Shown in pieces: positions 9,583 to 20,760 of a DNA stretch of 21,860 nt. The position numbers and the translations under genes were made by a program. Positions within the stretch are counted from its first letter, which is position 1. Each line of letters opens with the position of its first letter. The stretch spans positions 1-21,860 of the forward strand of contig JBNGIS010017809.1 of the NCBI GenBank assembly GCA_049999725.1, given 5' to 3'. The notes below the pieces were generated by a model. It was not told where the DNA came from. It worked only from the letters and a program-made list of their open reading frames with translations, and searched no databases. This DNA comes from Haplomitrium mnioides. Taxonomy: Eukaryota > Marchantiophyta > Haplomitriopsida > Calobryales.

Positions 9583-11756
9583 ATGGGTAAAGACAAACTA
9601 GCAGAGATCTCTTTTGCGCCATCAAGGCTGATTAAAATATTTGACATTCCAAAGGTCACCTACAATCTACAAAAATGCCTCCAAATGAGAGGTCTATAAG
9701 GATTTGCAGGTCCAATGTGAGAGTTGGACATTAACGATGTCTTCCAAAGGGAAGAAATCATGCAGCTTGATATCATGGACAAGAAAGTTTTGTTATTGAT
9801 GAGGAAGCAATCATTGAGTTTTGGAGAGGAAGAAATTCAGAAGATCTATGGTCTGCCAAAAATTAAATGCCCAAAAAGAATCCTGAAGAGGGATAATCCT
9901 TTGGCCTACATGGTGTTGGGGTCAAGTATAACTAACAATGGCTTCAAGATTCAAGAAATCACCAATCTTTTTTTGCAAGAATTTGTTGAGATATTTGCCT
10001 ACATCTTAGTCAAGCCCAAATTCTAGTATGTAACTAAGGTGAGGCTAATCTTTTTACTTAATGCTTGGAGAGGCTACACCAAGGGCATGGCGGATTTTAT
10101 CAAAGAGAAGATCTCTAGGTACTTCAAGCAATCTTGGTCAAAGAATCCAACTATTTGGTTCGCACCATTCCTATTGCATTAGTTGAAGGCATACAAGTTC
10201 TACAATAGCAAGGAGAAGTGAATGTTGGAGAGGGATAGAAGGGCAGCATCAGAGGAGACCACTTGGAATGAAGGAGTCTTGAGCAAGCATGGGAAGAAGC
10301 ATTGGGTAATGTCATTGACTGATCTAAAGGATCCCAAAGAGGATAATGAGGTAGCAATTATTAATAGACCGTATTCAAGCTTGTTAAGCCAGCTAGAATT
10401 GAAAATAGAGACACTTGGGTCCCAAGAGTCAGGTTAGCACCAATTGTAGTTTTGAGTGGGGAAGCAACATCAACTTATCCTATCGCATATAGAAGGTTTG
10501 ATGGAAATCAGCCCATTGACATGGTGGACTTGGAGGATGCAAAGAAAGGAGACAAAAATTGGGAACACCTTTTCGATTGAATGAACATGAATCAAGAAAG
10601 TCTAAGACAAGTCATAGATGAGTTGAACCAATGAAGGGCAATAGTGGTACCTCCCATGCCTACACCAACAAGACCACAAGAGGTGATAGATGTGGAAGGG
10701 ATTTCCAAAGAGGCAGTAATGGAAGTGTGAGTAGAAGTTCAATCTATTGCAAGAAGGGTTGGGGAAGAAAAGGTTGGAGAGCCTAATGCTGTTGAGCATG
10801 TGGTCGATCTGATTGAAAATGAAGGAGAGGCAGAACAAGTGGCTAAAGAACTTTTTTTGAACAAGTTAGATGATGAATCTTGACATACCAGTAATAAAGA
10901 GAAGGTGGTTGTGCAGGAAGGAGTTGCCAAGTCTAACAACAATGACTAGCAAGAAGGTATTCAGAAACTAAAAAGTCAAATAGAAATAAAAGAAAACGCT
11001 ATTGTGGAGGAGAGATTTGGGAGCAAAGCTTTGAAGAAGACATTCGTACAAGCTCAACAACAAATTTCACGAGATGTACAAGAGCTTTTGTAGGTGAAGA
11101 AGTTGAAGGACCATATTGCTTCCTTGGAAGAAGGTCACATCAGAACCAATAGAGAGTTAAAGCAAATGGAGGAGTATTTGGCAAAGATAAGAGAGCAGCT
11201 TTATAACGAGGAGTGTAGAGCTTGGGCTCTTCAGCAAGAGAAAGAGGCTAGTGAGTCCCAAGTCATGAGGAGAGGATACCTAATTGAGTAATTGTAGATG
11301 CACGTGCAAGCTCAAAAGAAAACGGAGAAGTAGTGGGTGGATTTTTTATCGAGAAATGGCAAAGAGATAACATGAAAAAAATCAAACGATTTGCAATGTT
11401 GCAAGCAAAATGAATCCTTGGAAAGAGAAAAGAGGGAGTTTTTGGAAGATTTATTGCAAACGACATGTGACGATATAAACCTAAAGCAGATGTGGACAAA
11501 AGTCTAAGAAGTTTGATCCGATACGTTTGATCAGATCAATTGGATATTGCACAAATTGATTTATGATGTTAGGGAAGCCAATCAAGATGCAGCCCAAGTA
11601 TGAGACTACATGACAGCATTCAAAGAGCAGCAATAGAGGGAAACTACTCAAGACATATTAGGATGCAAAGTAGTGAAAATTCAAAAGAAAGTTAGTAGAC
11701 TAGTGTTACAGGACTAGGAGTTTATTGATGGGTTTATACAATTTGGTAGCTTTTAG
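9583..11756 (+). pseudogene. Long decayed ORF with coiled-coil C-terminal half, unknown family
   Basis: Starts at ATG 9583 (MGKDKLAEISFAPSRLIKIF). The first frame, 9583 to about 10375, has stops at 9697, 9718, 10024, 10180 and 10219. A frame change near 10365-10380 leads to a second frame that is readable to a stop at 11754, with 15 in-frame stops (10578, 10632, 10728, 10881, 10947, 11091, 11289, 11295, 11331, 11373, 11505, 11514, 11601, 11634, 11715) and no further indel. The N-terminal third contains FGEEEIQKIYGLPKIKCPKR and WRGYTKGMADFIKEKISRYF. The C-terminal part from about 10950 is rich in Glu, Lys and Gln with heptad-like spacing (RTNRELKQMEEYLAKIREQL), indicating a coiled coil. If intact it would be about 720 residues. 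It could be a Gag-like ORF, a transposon accessory ORF or an old host gene; no nucleic-acid-binding or catalytic motif is visible. Confidence 0.55.
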
Positions 11757-12861
11757 ATGTCATTTTAGTTAGCTAAGTCTATCCAAGTCTCTAAATTGGA
11801 TGTCTTTAGTCTTTCGTCATGTGCCTCATCTTTTGTAGATGATCTCATAACAATATAAGAGGAAGCATTCAATCCAAATTATTGTAAGGATTCTATGTGT
11901 TTGTGTGTAAGTGTAAAACGAGTAATCCTTTAGCTATTACAATAATAACACGACTACAATAATACTAGAATCTATGCCATAAAAGTAAAATGAGAGTTGC
12001 ACAATGAAGAACAAAAACAAAGATGTATATATATAAGTGACAACTAGAGGCAAGGAAGCTAAGTTGAGTCCGGAAACATAAAGTTAAGTGTGGATTAAAG
12101 AAGAGAATCAATTAAGAGATAATGTGAGAAGGAAATCTATTTCAAGAACTAGCGGAGCTTAATTTGATTGCTTCTTATGAAATTGTTTCAAGTAGTTTAT
12201 CATTGACGACGTTCATTGATGAAGATTAAGGAAGAGATTAGAAGTTGATTAAAGGAAAAGGATTGGTTTGCCTTAGTTGGAATCCAGATATCATTGGTGA
12301 GGAAGAGAGAGAGACCTAAGAAGAGAGTTGATTGGTGGAGAGCTCATATTCAAACGTAGAGCCTACCTAATCGAAGGTGTGAATAGGAAGCCTTGTTAAG
12401 TGAGTGTAAGAGCTAGGCAGGAAGTGAGGAGAACTTGTTCTATGCGTCAACAGATCTAGGGAATTGAGCTTTGATCGACAAGTTGGGGATCTTCATAATT
12501 CGCTCAGGCGATTGCACAACATGGGATTCCTTAAATCTAAAAGCATATGTTATAACAGTTTGTTGTGAGAGAGAGTGTGTTAAGAACCAAGTGGATTGCT
12601 CTAAGTCATGTATTCCGCAAGAGAATTGGCAGAATTCTTGAAGAGCGCATGAGATTAAAGAAGACGTACACTTGTTAAGGTTAAGGAAAGGGAGATCAAA
12701 AGCGTGAAAGGAGAATTAGAAGGATCTAAAGTTCTTTATCAGACACATGTTGAGCTTAGAAGAGTCATGGAAGCAAGTGTGGAAGGAAGTGGACAAGGAA
12801 TTGTAGTCCTACAAATTAAAATCGGAAGGATTCAAGCGGAAAGTAATCTGCCAAATTTTAT
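11757..12861. other. Downstream region, LTR- or UTR-like, no gene
   Basis: No supportable gene. TATATATATAAG lies at 12026-12036 on plus, followed by purine-rich leader-like DNA to about 12700, which would suit an LTR or promoter. The frame at 12704-12955 begins with GTG, is 83 codons long and runs into the dispersed repeat motif, so it is not called as a gene. Confidence 0.35.
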
Positions 12862-13045
12862 CAACGATAGCCAAGCTTCCAGTTTGAAAACGACATCAAG
12901 CGGCAAAGTATCAGAGTCTGTTCTAGTTCTTGATTGGTGGAAAATTGTCGGGTGATGTTAGCTAGGTTGTGTGTAGCAAGCTACGACAAAGGTCAACAAT
13001 ATGGTCAAGCTGCCCCATTGAAAACGGTGTTAGATGGCATCAAAA
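12862..13045. repeat. Dispersed ~45-bp motif, copies 1 and 2
   Basis: Two copies with cores ttgaaaacgacatcaagcgg (12884) and ttgaaaacggtgttagatgg (13018), each preceded by a related segment of about 20 bp containing ccaagcttcc or tcaagctgcccc. They match the copies at 14484 and 14790 without gaps. The differences are mostly transitions. Confidence 0.55.
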
Positions 13046-14079
13046 GGGTTTCTACTCACTATTTCATACATTCTTTTACAGATCCAATACGTCTCTTCAA
13101 AAATGGTGGTGGGTCTCTATTTGGATCCGTAGAAGAGTAGAGAGAGGTAATCTTTGAGAGCTGAAATCTATTTTGGAGAGAGAATTTGATGCTCTTACAC
13201 CCAAATGTGTTGTGCAATTTAAAATCATAGCTTGACCTTCAAAATTTTAAACGAGAGTGCCAACCTTCCAAAATCTCTCTTCACATGTTTTTCATCAAGG
13301 TACTCATTGACAAAGTTAGTGTTTCACTATGCTATTAGTTCAATATGGTGTTGGGAGCAATGCTGAGAGTTGAGTCTGTTGATAATATAAGAGGAGGAAT
13401 CCTCTACCCAATTGGTTCTTGTCTATTTGTTGAGTTGTTGTCTATGGGTGTATGGAGGGAGGAATCCTCTATATTTGTTGTTCGGCTTATTTCATTGTAG
13501 TACAGTTGTGTTGTATAGCGATGAGTGTCGGGTTTGGATGAGGAAGATAGATTGAGTCCGATGGGTAGTTGTGTTAGTTGTGACATGCATTGGACCTTTC
13601 TTTGTCGGTTTGCACACAACACTAGACTCTAAGTTTGTCAAGAAGTAGAAATGTCAAGTATCAGTTACAAACTACTAGTCACTCTGTCAATGAACAAATT
13701 GCTATATCATCTACATATCTTTGCAATTCTTCAACGCAAGGGATGTGAGTAAACTTATCACAAATCGCAACAATTTGACACTCGGTAAGATGAGTCTCAC
13801 AATGTGCAGATCTGCGATGTAATAGGAAGTGATAAAGAGAACTCCAGAATTACAGGATTAGATCCAAAGACGATTCATATTCCTCCTACATTTTCAAAAT
13901 CTATCAATCAAATTGATTAGTACATCTTGTGGAACTTCACACTGGGAAAAGGATCTAGGAGAGACGACGATGAATGTTCTTATATTTTTGAGTCTTGCAT
14001 ACTCCATATAACTTATTAGAAAGTAGGAATTACATATACTTGGCTAACAAGCTATGCCCTAAAATCAGGCGATGAGGTA
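13046..14079. other. Intergenic DNA with a short direct repeat
   Basis: No supportable gene. A direct repeat containing gaggaatcctcta occurs at 13394 and 13459 (65 bp apart), close to the period of the array that follows, so this may be a decayed part of the same array. Confidence 0.4.
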
Positions 14080-14440
14080 CTGTGGACCACTAATAGTTCT
14101 TATAATAAGAAGGTTTACCAAAAGAAGCTTAAGGAAACTTTGAGTTTCACTTTTCGGATTATTGATCAACCATGAAATGCTAAGGATTGGGAATAGAATC
14201 TAAGAGAACTTTGGATCTAACTTTTCAAAGTATCAAGTGGGTAAGAAACACTAAGGTTTAGGAAAGGAATATACCAAAATTTTGGGTCTATCTATGTGGG
14301 TTATTGCTTACAAGAAAAGCTAATATTTGGGATAGAATTTAGGGATGCATTGGATTGGATTATTTGGGTTATCAGACTAGCACAAATGATACCATTTAGG
14401 AGAGGGATACAAGGATTCTTCAAGTTTAATTATTCGGTAT
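14080..14440. repeat. Degenerate ~70-bp tandem array, about 5 units
   Basis: Units start near 14080, 14155, 14226, 14298 and 14366. Shared anchors are a ggattatt/gggttatt start, a central gctaaggattggga-like block with a following gaat, and an actttggatcta-like end. Divergence is high, so the period (68-76 bp) was judged by eye. Similar fragments recur near 14910-15020. Arrays like this are frequent in untranslated regions of large plant LTR elements. Confidence 0.6.
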
Positions 14441-14457
14441 AATCTATCTTGTGCTTA

Positions 14458-14815
14458 TTGGACATGACCGCCAACCTACCCCACTAAAGACGACATCAAG
14501 CGTCTAAAATCTGCTAGTCCAAGAGAAGGAAATCTTGGGTAAAGACTTTGACCGGTCTAAGAAGTCCTATTAGTAATCCTAAAAAACTAAGCTCGGGGGA
14601 AGTCAACTTTGGGAGTATTAGCTCTACTAGCAGCCAATAATTGTTCTTATCCCAAGGGTTTTTTATGTCTACTATTGGGGCTAGGATTCGATAAATCTAG
14701 GTTTTGGCTTACTAGCTATTAGGATTTTGTTTTTTCGGGTCTGAAGTTAGCAGCACAAACCATATTGTAGCGACGGTCCAACTTCCGTGTTGAAGACGGC
14801 GCAAGATGACAAGAG
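14458..14815. repeat. Dispersed motif, copies 3 and 4, with a polypurine-like site
   Basis: Copies of the motif at 12884 recur at 14484 (ctaaagacgacatcaagcgt) and 14790 (ttgaagacggcgcaagatga), again preceded by a ccaac..cc segment. Between them, at 14591-14602, gctcgggggaag resembles the G-rich polypurine phrases near the 3' ends of plant gypsy elements. The orientation fits a plus-strand element, but no LTR boundary was found. Confidence 0.4.
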
Positions 14816-15952
14816 TAGCCCAATAAGAAGGGAAGGACCTACGATTAGAAGTCCAGGCTGGTAGCTAATATATTTGGCCAATAATGGACAACTATCGATT
14901 TACAACATTACAAGGAATCGGGAATTTGGGTGGTCACTTGGATAGGATAAAAGAGGAATGTTCTAAAGATAATCAAAAGGATCTTTAGATATATAGGATT
15001 GATAACTAAACTTTATCCGATAGAGGAATGAGCGTCTAAGCTTTGAATAGATTGGTATATATCCGGTACTAGGAATCAAGAAGTGACTCGATACTTAAGA
15101 CATTAAACAAAACTAGCTACTATTTGCTACGAATTCTTTTGGAAACTGAATGATAAATCGAATGGGAGGCTGATTCCTTGCTAACCAAGGAATTATGCCT
15201 TGACTACTTAGATGGAATCTTGATTACTTTGCAAGGATGTGACAACTAGCTACTTACATCTATAACTATCTAGATGTACTATATGACAAACTATGTACTA
15301 GAACAGATCTAACAAAGATAAGACAACATAAGAAACAACAGATCTACACATTTAAAAAAACTTAAGAATGTGCAAACCATAGAGGCAGAACGTAGCACTT
15401 TATGGATGATCAATAATATTCAGCCAAATGTAGAGATGAGTAACATAAAGGCTAACAGTCATGTTCTTGAACAAGTAATGTGAGTTCCTAACTCTCTAGT
15501 TTCAGGATGTGACTAATACTCAGACTTAGATCTTTTTATTTGTTCAACTTATATTGGAGCCATGACAAAAAACATACACGAAAATGATGGTGAATTGAAG
15601 AACAATGAAGTATAGCAACGAAGGCCGACTTCTCTTTTTGACATAGTCCCTTATTTTCTTCCTTCTCATTGCTAGCACAAAATGTATACACAAATGATTC
15701 CAAGAAATGATACTACAATTGAGAGGAAAAGTCCTTTTTCTTGATCGATAGTCTCCTTTTTTTGAACCTCTCTCAGACACACACAACAGTTAGTTAAATC
15801 TAGGAACATAGAACACTAATATTATAATCATGCAACCACATACTCACATAAAGAAGGATGACCAGTATTGGTTCAAACAACTCAACCGAACGTTACAACA
15901 CATAACAACATTACACAAACCAAGAACACTACTTACGCTTATAGATAATTTT
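14816..15952. other. Intergenic DNA
   Basis: No supportable gene. The left part still carries diverged array fragments. The minus-strand frame at 15544-15786 (80 codons) has no recognisable domain and is not called. Confidence 0.4.
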
Positions 15953-16231
15953 CTTATGACACTTTGCAATTTTTTGGAGCTGATTCTTGATTGCTTATCT
16001 TCTTTCTACTTGATCTTCTTCTTCAAAATTGTCTCCTCTCATTCCATCTGCGTATTTCTTCACTCATGTTAGCTTGTCAAACTTAACATTTGTATTTTTT
16101 TTGTTGAAATCATGTTTTTGATTGTATCAAATTGCCTTAGGTTCAACATTGCGATGACATTCCATCTTCTGTTTAGCCTCCTCAATATCGATGACTTCTT
16201 CAATTGTCAATTTAGTGTTGATCCTTTTCAT
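15953..16231 (-). pseudogene. Short decayed ORF, charged protein, unknown
   Basis: From an ATG at 16231 one minus-strand frame stays protein-like for 93 codons through a TGA at 16129 and two more stops. Visible text includes LTIEEVIDIEEAKQKMECHR, YADGMRGDNFEEEDQVERR and AIKNQLQKIAKCHK. It is highly charged and probably helical. It may be a fragment of a host gene or of a retroelement Gag. The plus-strand frames at 15830-16072 and 16112-16378 are its antisense shadows. Confidence 0.4.
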
Positions 16232-17084
16232 TATCTCTTCTCAATATTTTTATATCTTTGTTTAGATCCTTCCACCAGTATCTCTAAAATTGACTTTATA
16301 ATTCTCTTTTCAACCCAATTGACAAACAATGTAGTTGAGAAGCAACAAGAGAATTCCCATAGTCTAGATAGAGATTGAAGTGGGAGAGATTTGAAAGTGT
16401 GGAGTACAGGAAATGATAGCATAGAGCTAAAGAGAGTAGAGAATGAGAGAGAGATTTGCTTCTCCCTCTTCTTTTACACCTGATACTTAGTTTCATTTCA
16501 ATTCAACTTTAATATAACATAAACATAAACATGAACTCGAATTTATAAATAAAGTAGCACAAAGACTTTTCATTTTCGAAAGCACATACCATTTTTAATA
16601 GCCTTTTTCTGATCTTTGTCTTCTGAGTGTCACGTGAGAGTTTTGTTAGCTTGCCCTTTGTTGATAGGATCATCTCATTATCTACCTAGTATAACAATTG
16701 TTCAAATTCTAAATCTACTACATATATATTCTAGTACATAAAATTTTACTAATTAGAAATGCTCTTAGTTCATTATTATACTTGCTTTTGTATTAGTGTC
16801 ACTTTCGGGAATCATTTCCATATTGATGTTGGCTATTTTGAGCTCCAATTTGTGTATTTGAATGCTCTTTAATCTTGTTTTGAACTCCATTTTTGGTTGC
16901 AAGAGATTCTTTGGTCTAAGCTATGAGCATCCATTGCAAATAAAAGAAGGAACCAATACTATTAGGCTAGAACCAAAACAAAGAAACTCACGAAAGTACA
17001 AGAAAGAAAAATAATAAAGAAAACATAAAACAAGAATCTAATAAAAAAATAAGAGAACTACTATGTAAAGACAAAGTGGCAAAC
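16232..17084. other. Region downstream of the gypsy integrase, no gene
   Basis: AT-rich. A 3' LTR and polypurine tract of the minus-strand gypsy element would be expected here or further left. On minus, the sequence just after the integrase end is pyrimidine-rich, not purine-rich, so no polypurine tract is recognised. Confidence 0.4.
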
Positions 17085-18180
17085 TTAGATGTAGTACTGT
17101 TTGACAAGATTCGCATTAACTAGTGTATCAAAGGTAGTGTCATGAAGAGTTTCTAGAGCAAGATATCCATGTGCATGAACGTGTGTGACTCTATATGGTC
17201 TTGACCAGTGTGTTGTGAACTTCAAAGCAAAACAAAGAAATCGTATATCAAAAACAACAACTAAATCATTGACTTGGAACAATATGTCCTTGATATGAAG
17301 GTCATGCATGTGTTTTACCTAAAGTTGATGTAAAAATTGTAAGGTAGAAGCAGTGACTTTATCTTATGTTAGTTGTTCTAAAGTTACGGATCTATGTTGT
17401 AGTGATTCTCGAGAACTGAGCTTGTGTGCGATTGTTATGTGCAAGATAGAAACTTGGATTTCAATTAGAAGCAATGCTTCCTGGCTATAAACAAGATGAA
17501 ATAGTATGTATTTAGTGGATGTTTTGGTCATTGATTTGCAAGCCAAAGTGCAATAGGTAGATGCTCATCTCAATTAGACTGAGTAATCAAAACTGTTTTA
17601 GTGAGAATTGATTCAAGGATTTTTTTCGAAGATTTTGCTTGTCCATTGGCTTGTGGATGATAGGAAATTGATGTCTTATAGTGGATGGAATAAAGGGTCG
17701 TAAAAAGACTAATCACATTGTTAAGAAAGTGCATATCTCTATGATTAACTAGTTTTAGCGGTGATCCAAATGTAGTAAGGATGTACTTGTAGAGGAAGGA
17801 AGCTACAAAGTTGGCATTGTCGACATGGAGGGCAATAGTTTTGACCCATTAGGTTACATTTGTTGCAGCTAATATATACTCATTGTAGCAAATTTGTGAA
17901 GGAGGACACATTGAGCCAATGAAATCCATACCTCATTTTTGGAAAGCAGAAAGTGAAAAGATGGAGTCAGAGGCATTTCATTGTGTTTTGTCAGATGACC
18001 TACTCTCTAGCAAGCATTGCAAGCTCTAGTGAATTAATGAAAATTTGGGAATAGAGTTGGCTACCATTATCTAGAACAGAGTACTTTGAGTGCATCAAAC
18101 TTGCCATCAAAATGGCCACCAAAAGTAGATATATAGCCTCTATAGAGTACTTGAGAAGTCTAGGGAGGTATGAGGCAACG
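17085..18180 (-). pseudogene. Gypsy integrase (zinc-binding, DDE core, GPY/F-like C-terminus), inactive
   Basis: Zinc-binding domain: FGGHF (His at 18114-18112) and CNAC (18021-18010) remain, but the first His position is Tyr and a TAG follows CNAC where families have Gln. Core: GMDFIG supplies the first Asp (17926-17924); the TGA just before it stands where Trp is usual. The second Asp position reads His in NHRDMHF (17743-17741), and the catalytic Glu after YHPQANGQ reads Lys (17635-17633). Other stops interrupt the core, for example just before WVKTIALHVD. C-terminal module, 17309-17085: FQVNDLVVVFDIRF, then WSRPYRV (usually GPY) and LVNANLVKQYY. Integrases insert element cDNA into host DNA; two of the three catalytic residues are lost here. 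Confidence 0.9.
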
Positions 18181-18541
18181 TCAAAGGATACCATCTTCAC
18201 TAATTTGGTAGAGTAAACTAGAGACAATAACGTAAGAAGTTGTGGTTCATATGAAGAATCGTATCTGGTTGGGCAAAAGATTAGACGGGATATTGCCATT
18301 GGTATGGGAGGGATCTAATCAATTATACTAAGGATAAGCCAATAGTTGGATTAATGGGTGTTCATTGAAAATGTCAAGAGAAAGTTACAAATCAATTAAT
18401 GAAACCTATAAAATTAGAAAACATGTCATCTAAGGAATTTAGATAGGGCTTGCCAAGGACTCTTGACAAAACATCACAATTGCCATGATGGATTCCAAGA
18501 CAGACTTGAATTGTAAAGTTAGCCTCTTGAAGTAAAAGAAC

Positions 18542-18994
18542 CTATAGAGCTAATTGGCCAATCAAAGAAAGCTTGTTGATAATGTATTTCAAATAGTCAT
18601 GATTGGCTATGAAAGTGAACTTGTAGTCGAGCAAGTAATAGCAAAATTTTTGAATGTCGTATATCATGCTAAAGGCTTCTTGTTCAGCTACACTATAATT
18701 GCATTCAACGAGGTTTAGCTGCTTGCCTGTGTAGTAGATTGGACCATTAAGATCATTTTGTATTTGAGCAAGTACAATACTAGTTGCAGTAGGAGAAGTA
18801 TCGACCATGCCCAAGAATGGAATATCCCAATCAATAGGAGAAAAATAGAGAAGGAAAGCCAAGATCTCTTTTAAATTTTTTAAGGCTTGTTGACAATCAA
18901 ATGTCCATTCTAATAGAACAGAGTCTCGGATCAGAGCTACAATGCTGAAGCAATAGTGATATAGTTTAGATAGCAACATTGATAATACACTCAC
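18542..18994 (-). pseudogene. Gypsy RNase H domain, third catalytic residue altered
   Basis: An open frame of 150 codons. WTFDCQQALKNLKEIL (residues 30-45) is the usual connector after reverse transcriptase. The RNase H core follows: MVDTS (catalytic Asp65), IYYTGKQLN (86-94), NYSVAEQEAFSMIY (99-112, catalytic Glu106), KFCYYLL (116-122), then FIANH (128-132), where families have T-D-H, so the third catalytic Asp is Asn131. RNase H removes the RNA template during reverse transcription. The frame ends near 18542 before the usual link to integrase, and the frame just left (18299-18000) covers the linker and part of the zinc domain out of register. The first residues (1-25) do not match the family well. 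Confidence 0.9.
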
Positions 18995-19139
18995 TTGCCA
19001 AAGAAGTGTTAAAGTTGTTTAACATTCTCAGATGTTAGAAAGGTTACGATGATGCTAACTTTTGCAAGATCTAGATGAAGGCTTAATTCCACAACTATAT
19101 GGCCTAAACAAACTCTAGCATGTGTAGAGAATTTACACT

Positions 19140-19680
19140 TTAAATTTGGGGATTGAGAGATATTTCAAACTTACAACAACATTTAATAGCGCGTTTGAGT
19201 ATCTTTAAATGATCATTATGGGAAATGTAAATAGTAAAGTCATCTAGATGTATCTCAATACATTTGTCACAGGCATTTAAGAGAGAATCAAAGGCAAGGA
19301 TTATGATTCTCTGAAAAGCACTAAGTACATTACACAAACCAAAAACAAGATTGTTGTAGTAGTAACAACCCCAAGGCAATGTGATTGTGATTAAAAGTCT
19401 AGAATCAAAATGAATGTCAATCTGATTGAATCATGAGAACCTATCTAGGAAACTATAGGATTTGTATCCTGTAACATTGTCTAGAATGGTATTGATAAAC
19501 CACCAAGTTTTGGAATGACCAAAATTGGAGAAACCCAATTCTTAGGCCTGCATGGGATATGATACCTGCATTTAGCATTTTTAAAATGTCAGCCTAGATT
19601 AATTCAGAATATTTTGGATTCTGATAATAAGGGCGCATACAAATGGGCTTGACATCTGAGCACAATTGAATCTTATACTG
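19140..19680 (-). pseudogene. Gypsy reverse transcriptase, internal deletion and stops
   Basis: Starts with QYKIQLCSDVKPICMRPYY (19680 down) and LKMLNAGII, then after a frame change WVSPILVIPKLGG. About 25 residues usually found next (the V-D-Y-R-x-L-N region) are missing near 19490-19510, and the text resumes as FINTILDNVTGYKSYSFLD, whose Asp (19445-19443) is the first catalytic residue. A TGA at 19433-19431 follows where FSGY is usual. The open part, 19379-19140, has LVFGLCNVLSAFQR and HLDDFTIYIS (HLDD at 19250-19239), where the family has Y-x-D-D or V-x-D-D. The palm active-site Asp pair is kept, but the protein is not functional. Confidence 0.92.
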
Positions 19681-19698
19681 GAAAATAGAGGGAGGGAT

Positions 19699-20318
19699 CT
19701 AGTATTTGACTCGAAGACGATCATAGACTTTCAAACTTTTATGTTGTTCGGGAATGATAGGAATGTCCACGAAGAAAACATCTACCAAATTACAAGAAGG
19801 AAAGAGAATATAGAAGAAGTGAGATTCATCCAAAGAGTCATCCTCATTGATCCAAAATTGGTCAGTCGTGTGAACCAGAGATAAGTCAAAGAAAATATCA
19901 TGAAGTTCTGGTTTGGAATAACTGGCATATAAGTATACAATGAAAGGACAACCTAATTGTTGGGGGAATCGATGCTTAGAGTTCTCGCATAAAAGTTTAT
20001 TTGCATGCAACTCTACTTCAACCAGGGACGGTAGAGAAGTAAACAAGGTGTGGGAAGAGATATGAAGTGTGTTGATCACTATATAGGACATACATTGGGA
20101 TGATTTCACAGCTATTGGCAAGCCTGAGAAGCAATGAAGACTTGTGTAGGGAAAAAAGTTGGATACTCTATTAGACTCATTGTCAAATCGATCATGATGT
20201 TCACAAAAAAACCTCTGTCCAAATGCACCTTGGGGATGAGAATGCTATCAATGAAAACTATTGTCGTAGGGGTATCAGCATCAAATAGAGATACCATATG
20301 GATGATAGGGGATTTCAA
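19699..20318 (-). pseudogene. Gypsy protease remnant and protease-RT linker
   Basis: The frame at 20318-20112 contains PKVHLDRGFFVNIM with the Asp at codon 34 (20219-20217). Plant gypsy aspartic proteases have D-G-G-S/A-x-V-N-I/V-M at this point, so the D-S/T-G core is changed to D-R-G. The next frame, 20121-19699, is the linker between protease and reverse transcriptase; it contains PQQLGCPFIVYLYASYSKPE and has no catalytic motif. The two frames overlap by 10 bp and are out of register, so a frame change lies near 20115. Confidence 0.75.
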
Positions 20319-20760
20319 TTCAAGGAGCCAAACTATTAGCTAGGGATTCCAATTATAAAAGAAGAAAACTATCAGTCGGTATTACTTTGCAAGATCCATC
20401 ATCTGCTTGCAAACTAGCAAGAGTTGTAGACTTAGTTTCCTGGGTGAAATTCTTTTTTTGGATTCGTAAGTGGAACTTTTGAGCTTTGACCAAATTAACC
20501 AATCAGACTTTACGATGAGAAATAACTAGGACTTAACGTAGAGATCGACAAGGTGAAAATTGCATTTTCAATAATTGGATAATAGTTACATTTGCAAGTC
20601 TCTGTGTTAGATCTTGGAAAACATCATAGTTAAGTGAAGTCGATAAGAGAGAAAGTGATTCAAATTTTTGGGTTTGGGAGAGTTTAACTTTTGGGTTTGG
20701 GGGAGTTTAACTTTTGGGTTTGGGATATGTGGCAATACATGATCAGTGCTAAACACCAAA
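20319..20760 (-). other. Gag-protease spacer of the gypsy element, with 23-bp tandem repeat
   Basis: No clear domain. A tandem repeat of 23 bp (ttttgggtttggg then agagtttaac or ggagtttaac) occupies 20666-20725, about 2.6 copies. It is TTTGGG-rich but not a telomere repeat. Confidence 0.6.

Noticed and set aside
9583-11756. In-frame stops as sites of U-to-C RNA editing or stop-codon recoding
   Set aside because: Stops occur as TAA, TAG and TGA alike, one frame change is also present, and nearby transposon genes are broken the same way. Such editing is known from organelles of some land plants, whereas this window is nuclear in character. Ordinary decay explains it better.
20666-20725. TTTGGG-rich repeats as interstitial telomere sequence
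   Set aside because: The unit is 23 bp and not the plant TTTAGGG heptamer; only about 2.6 copies are present.
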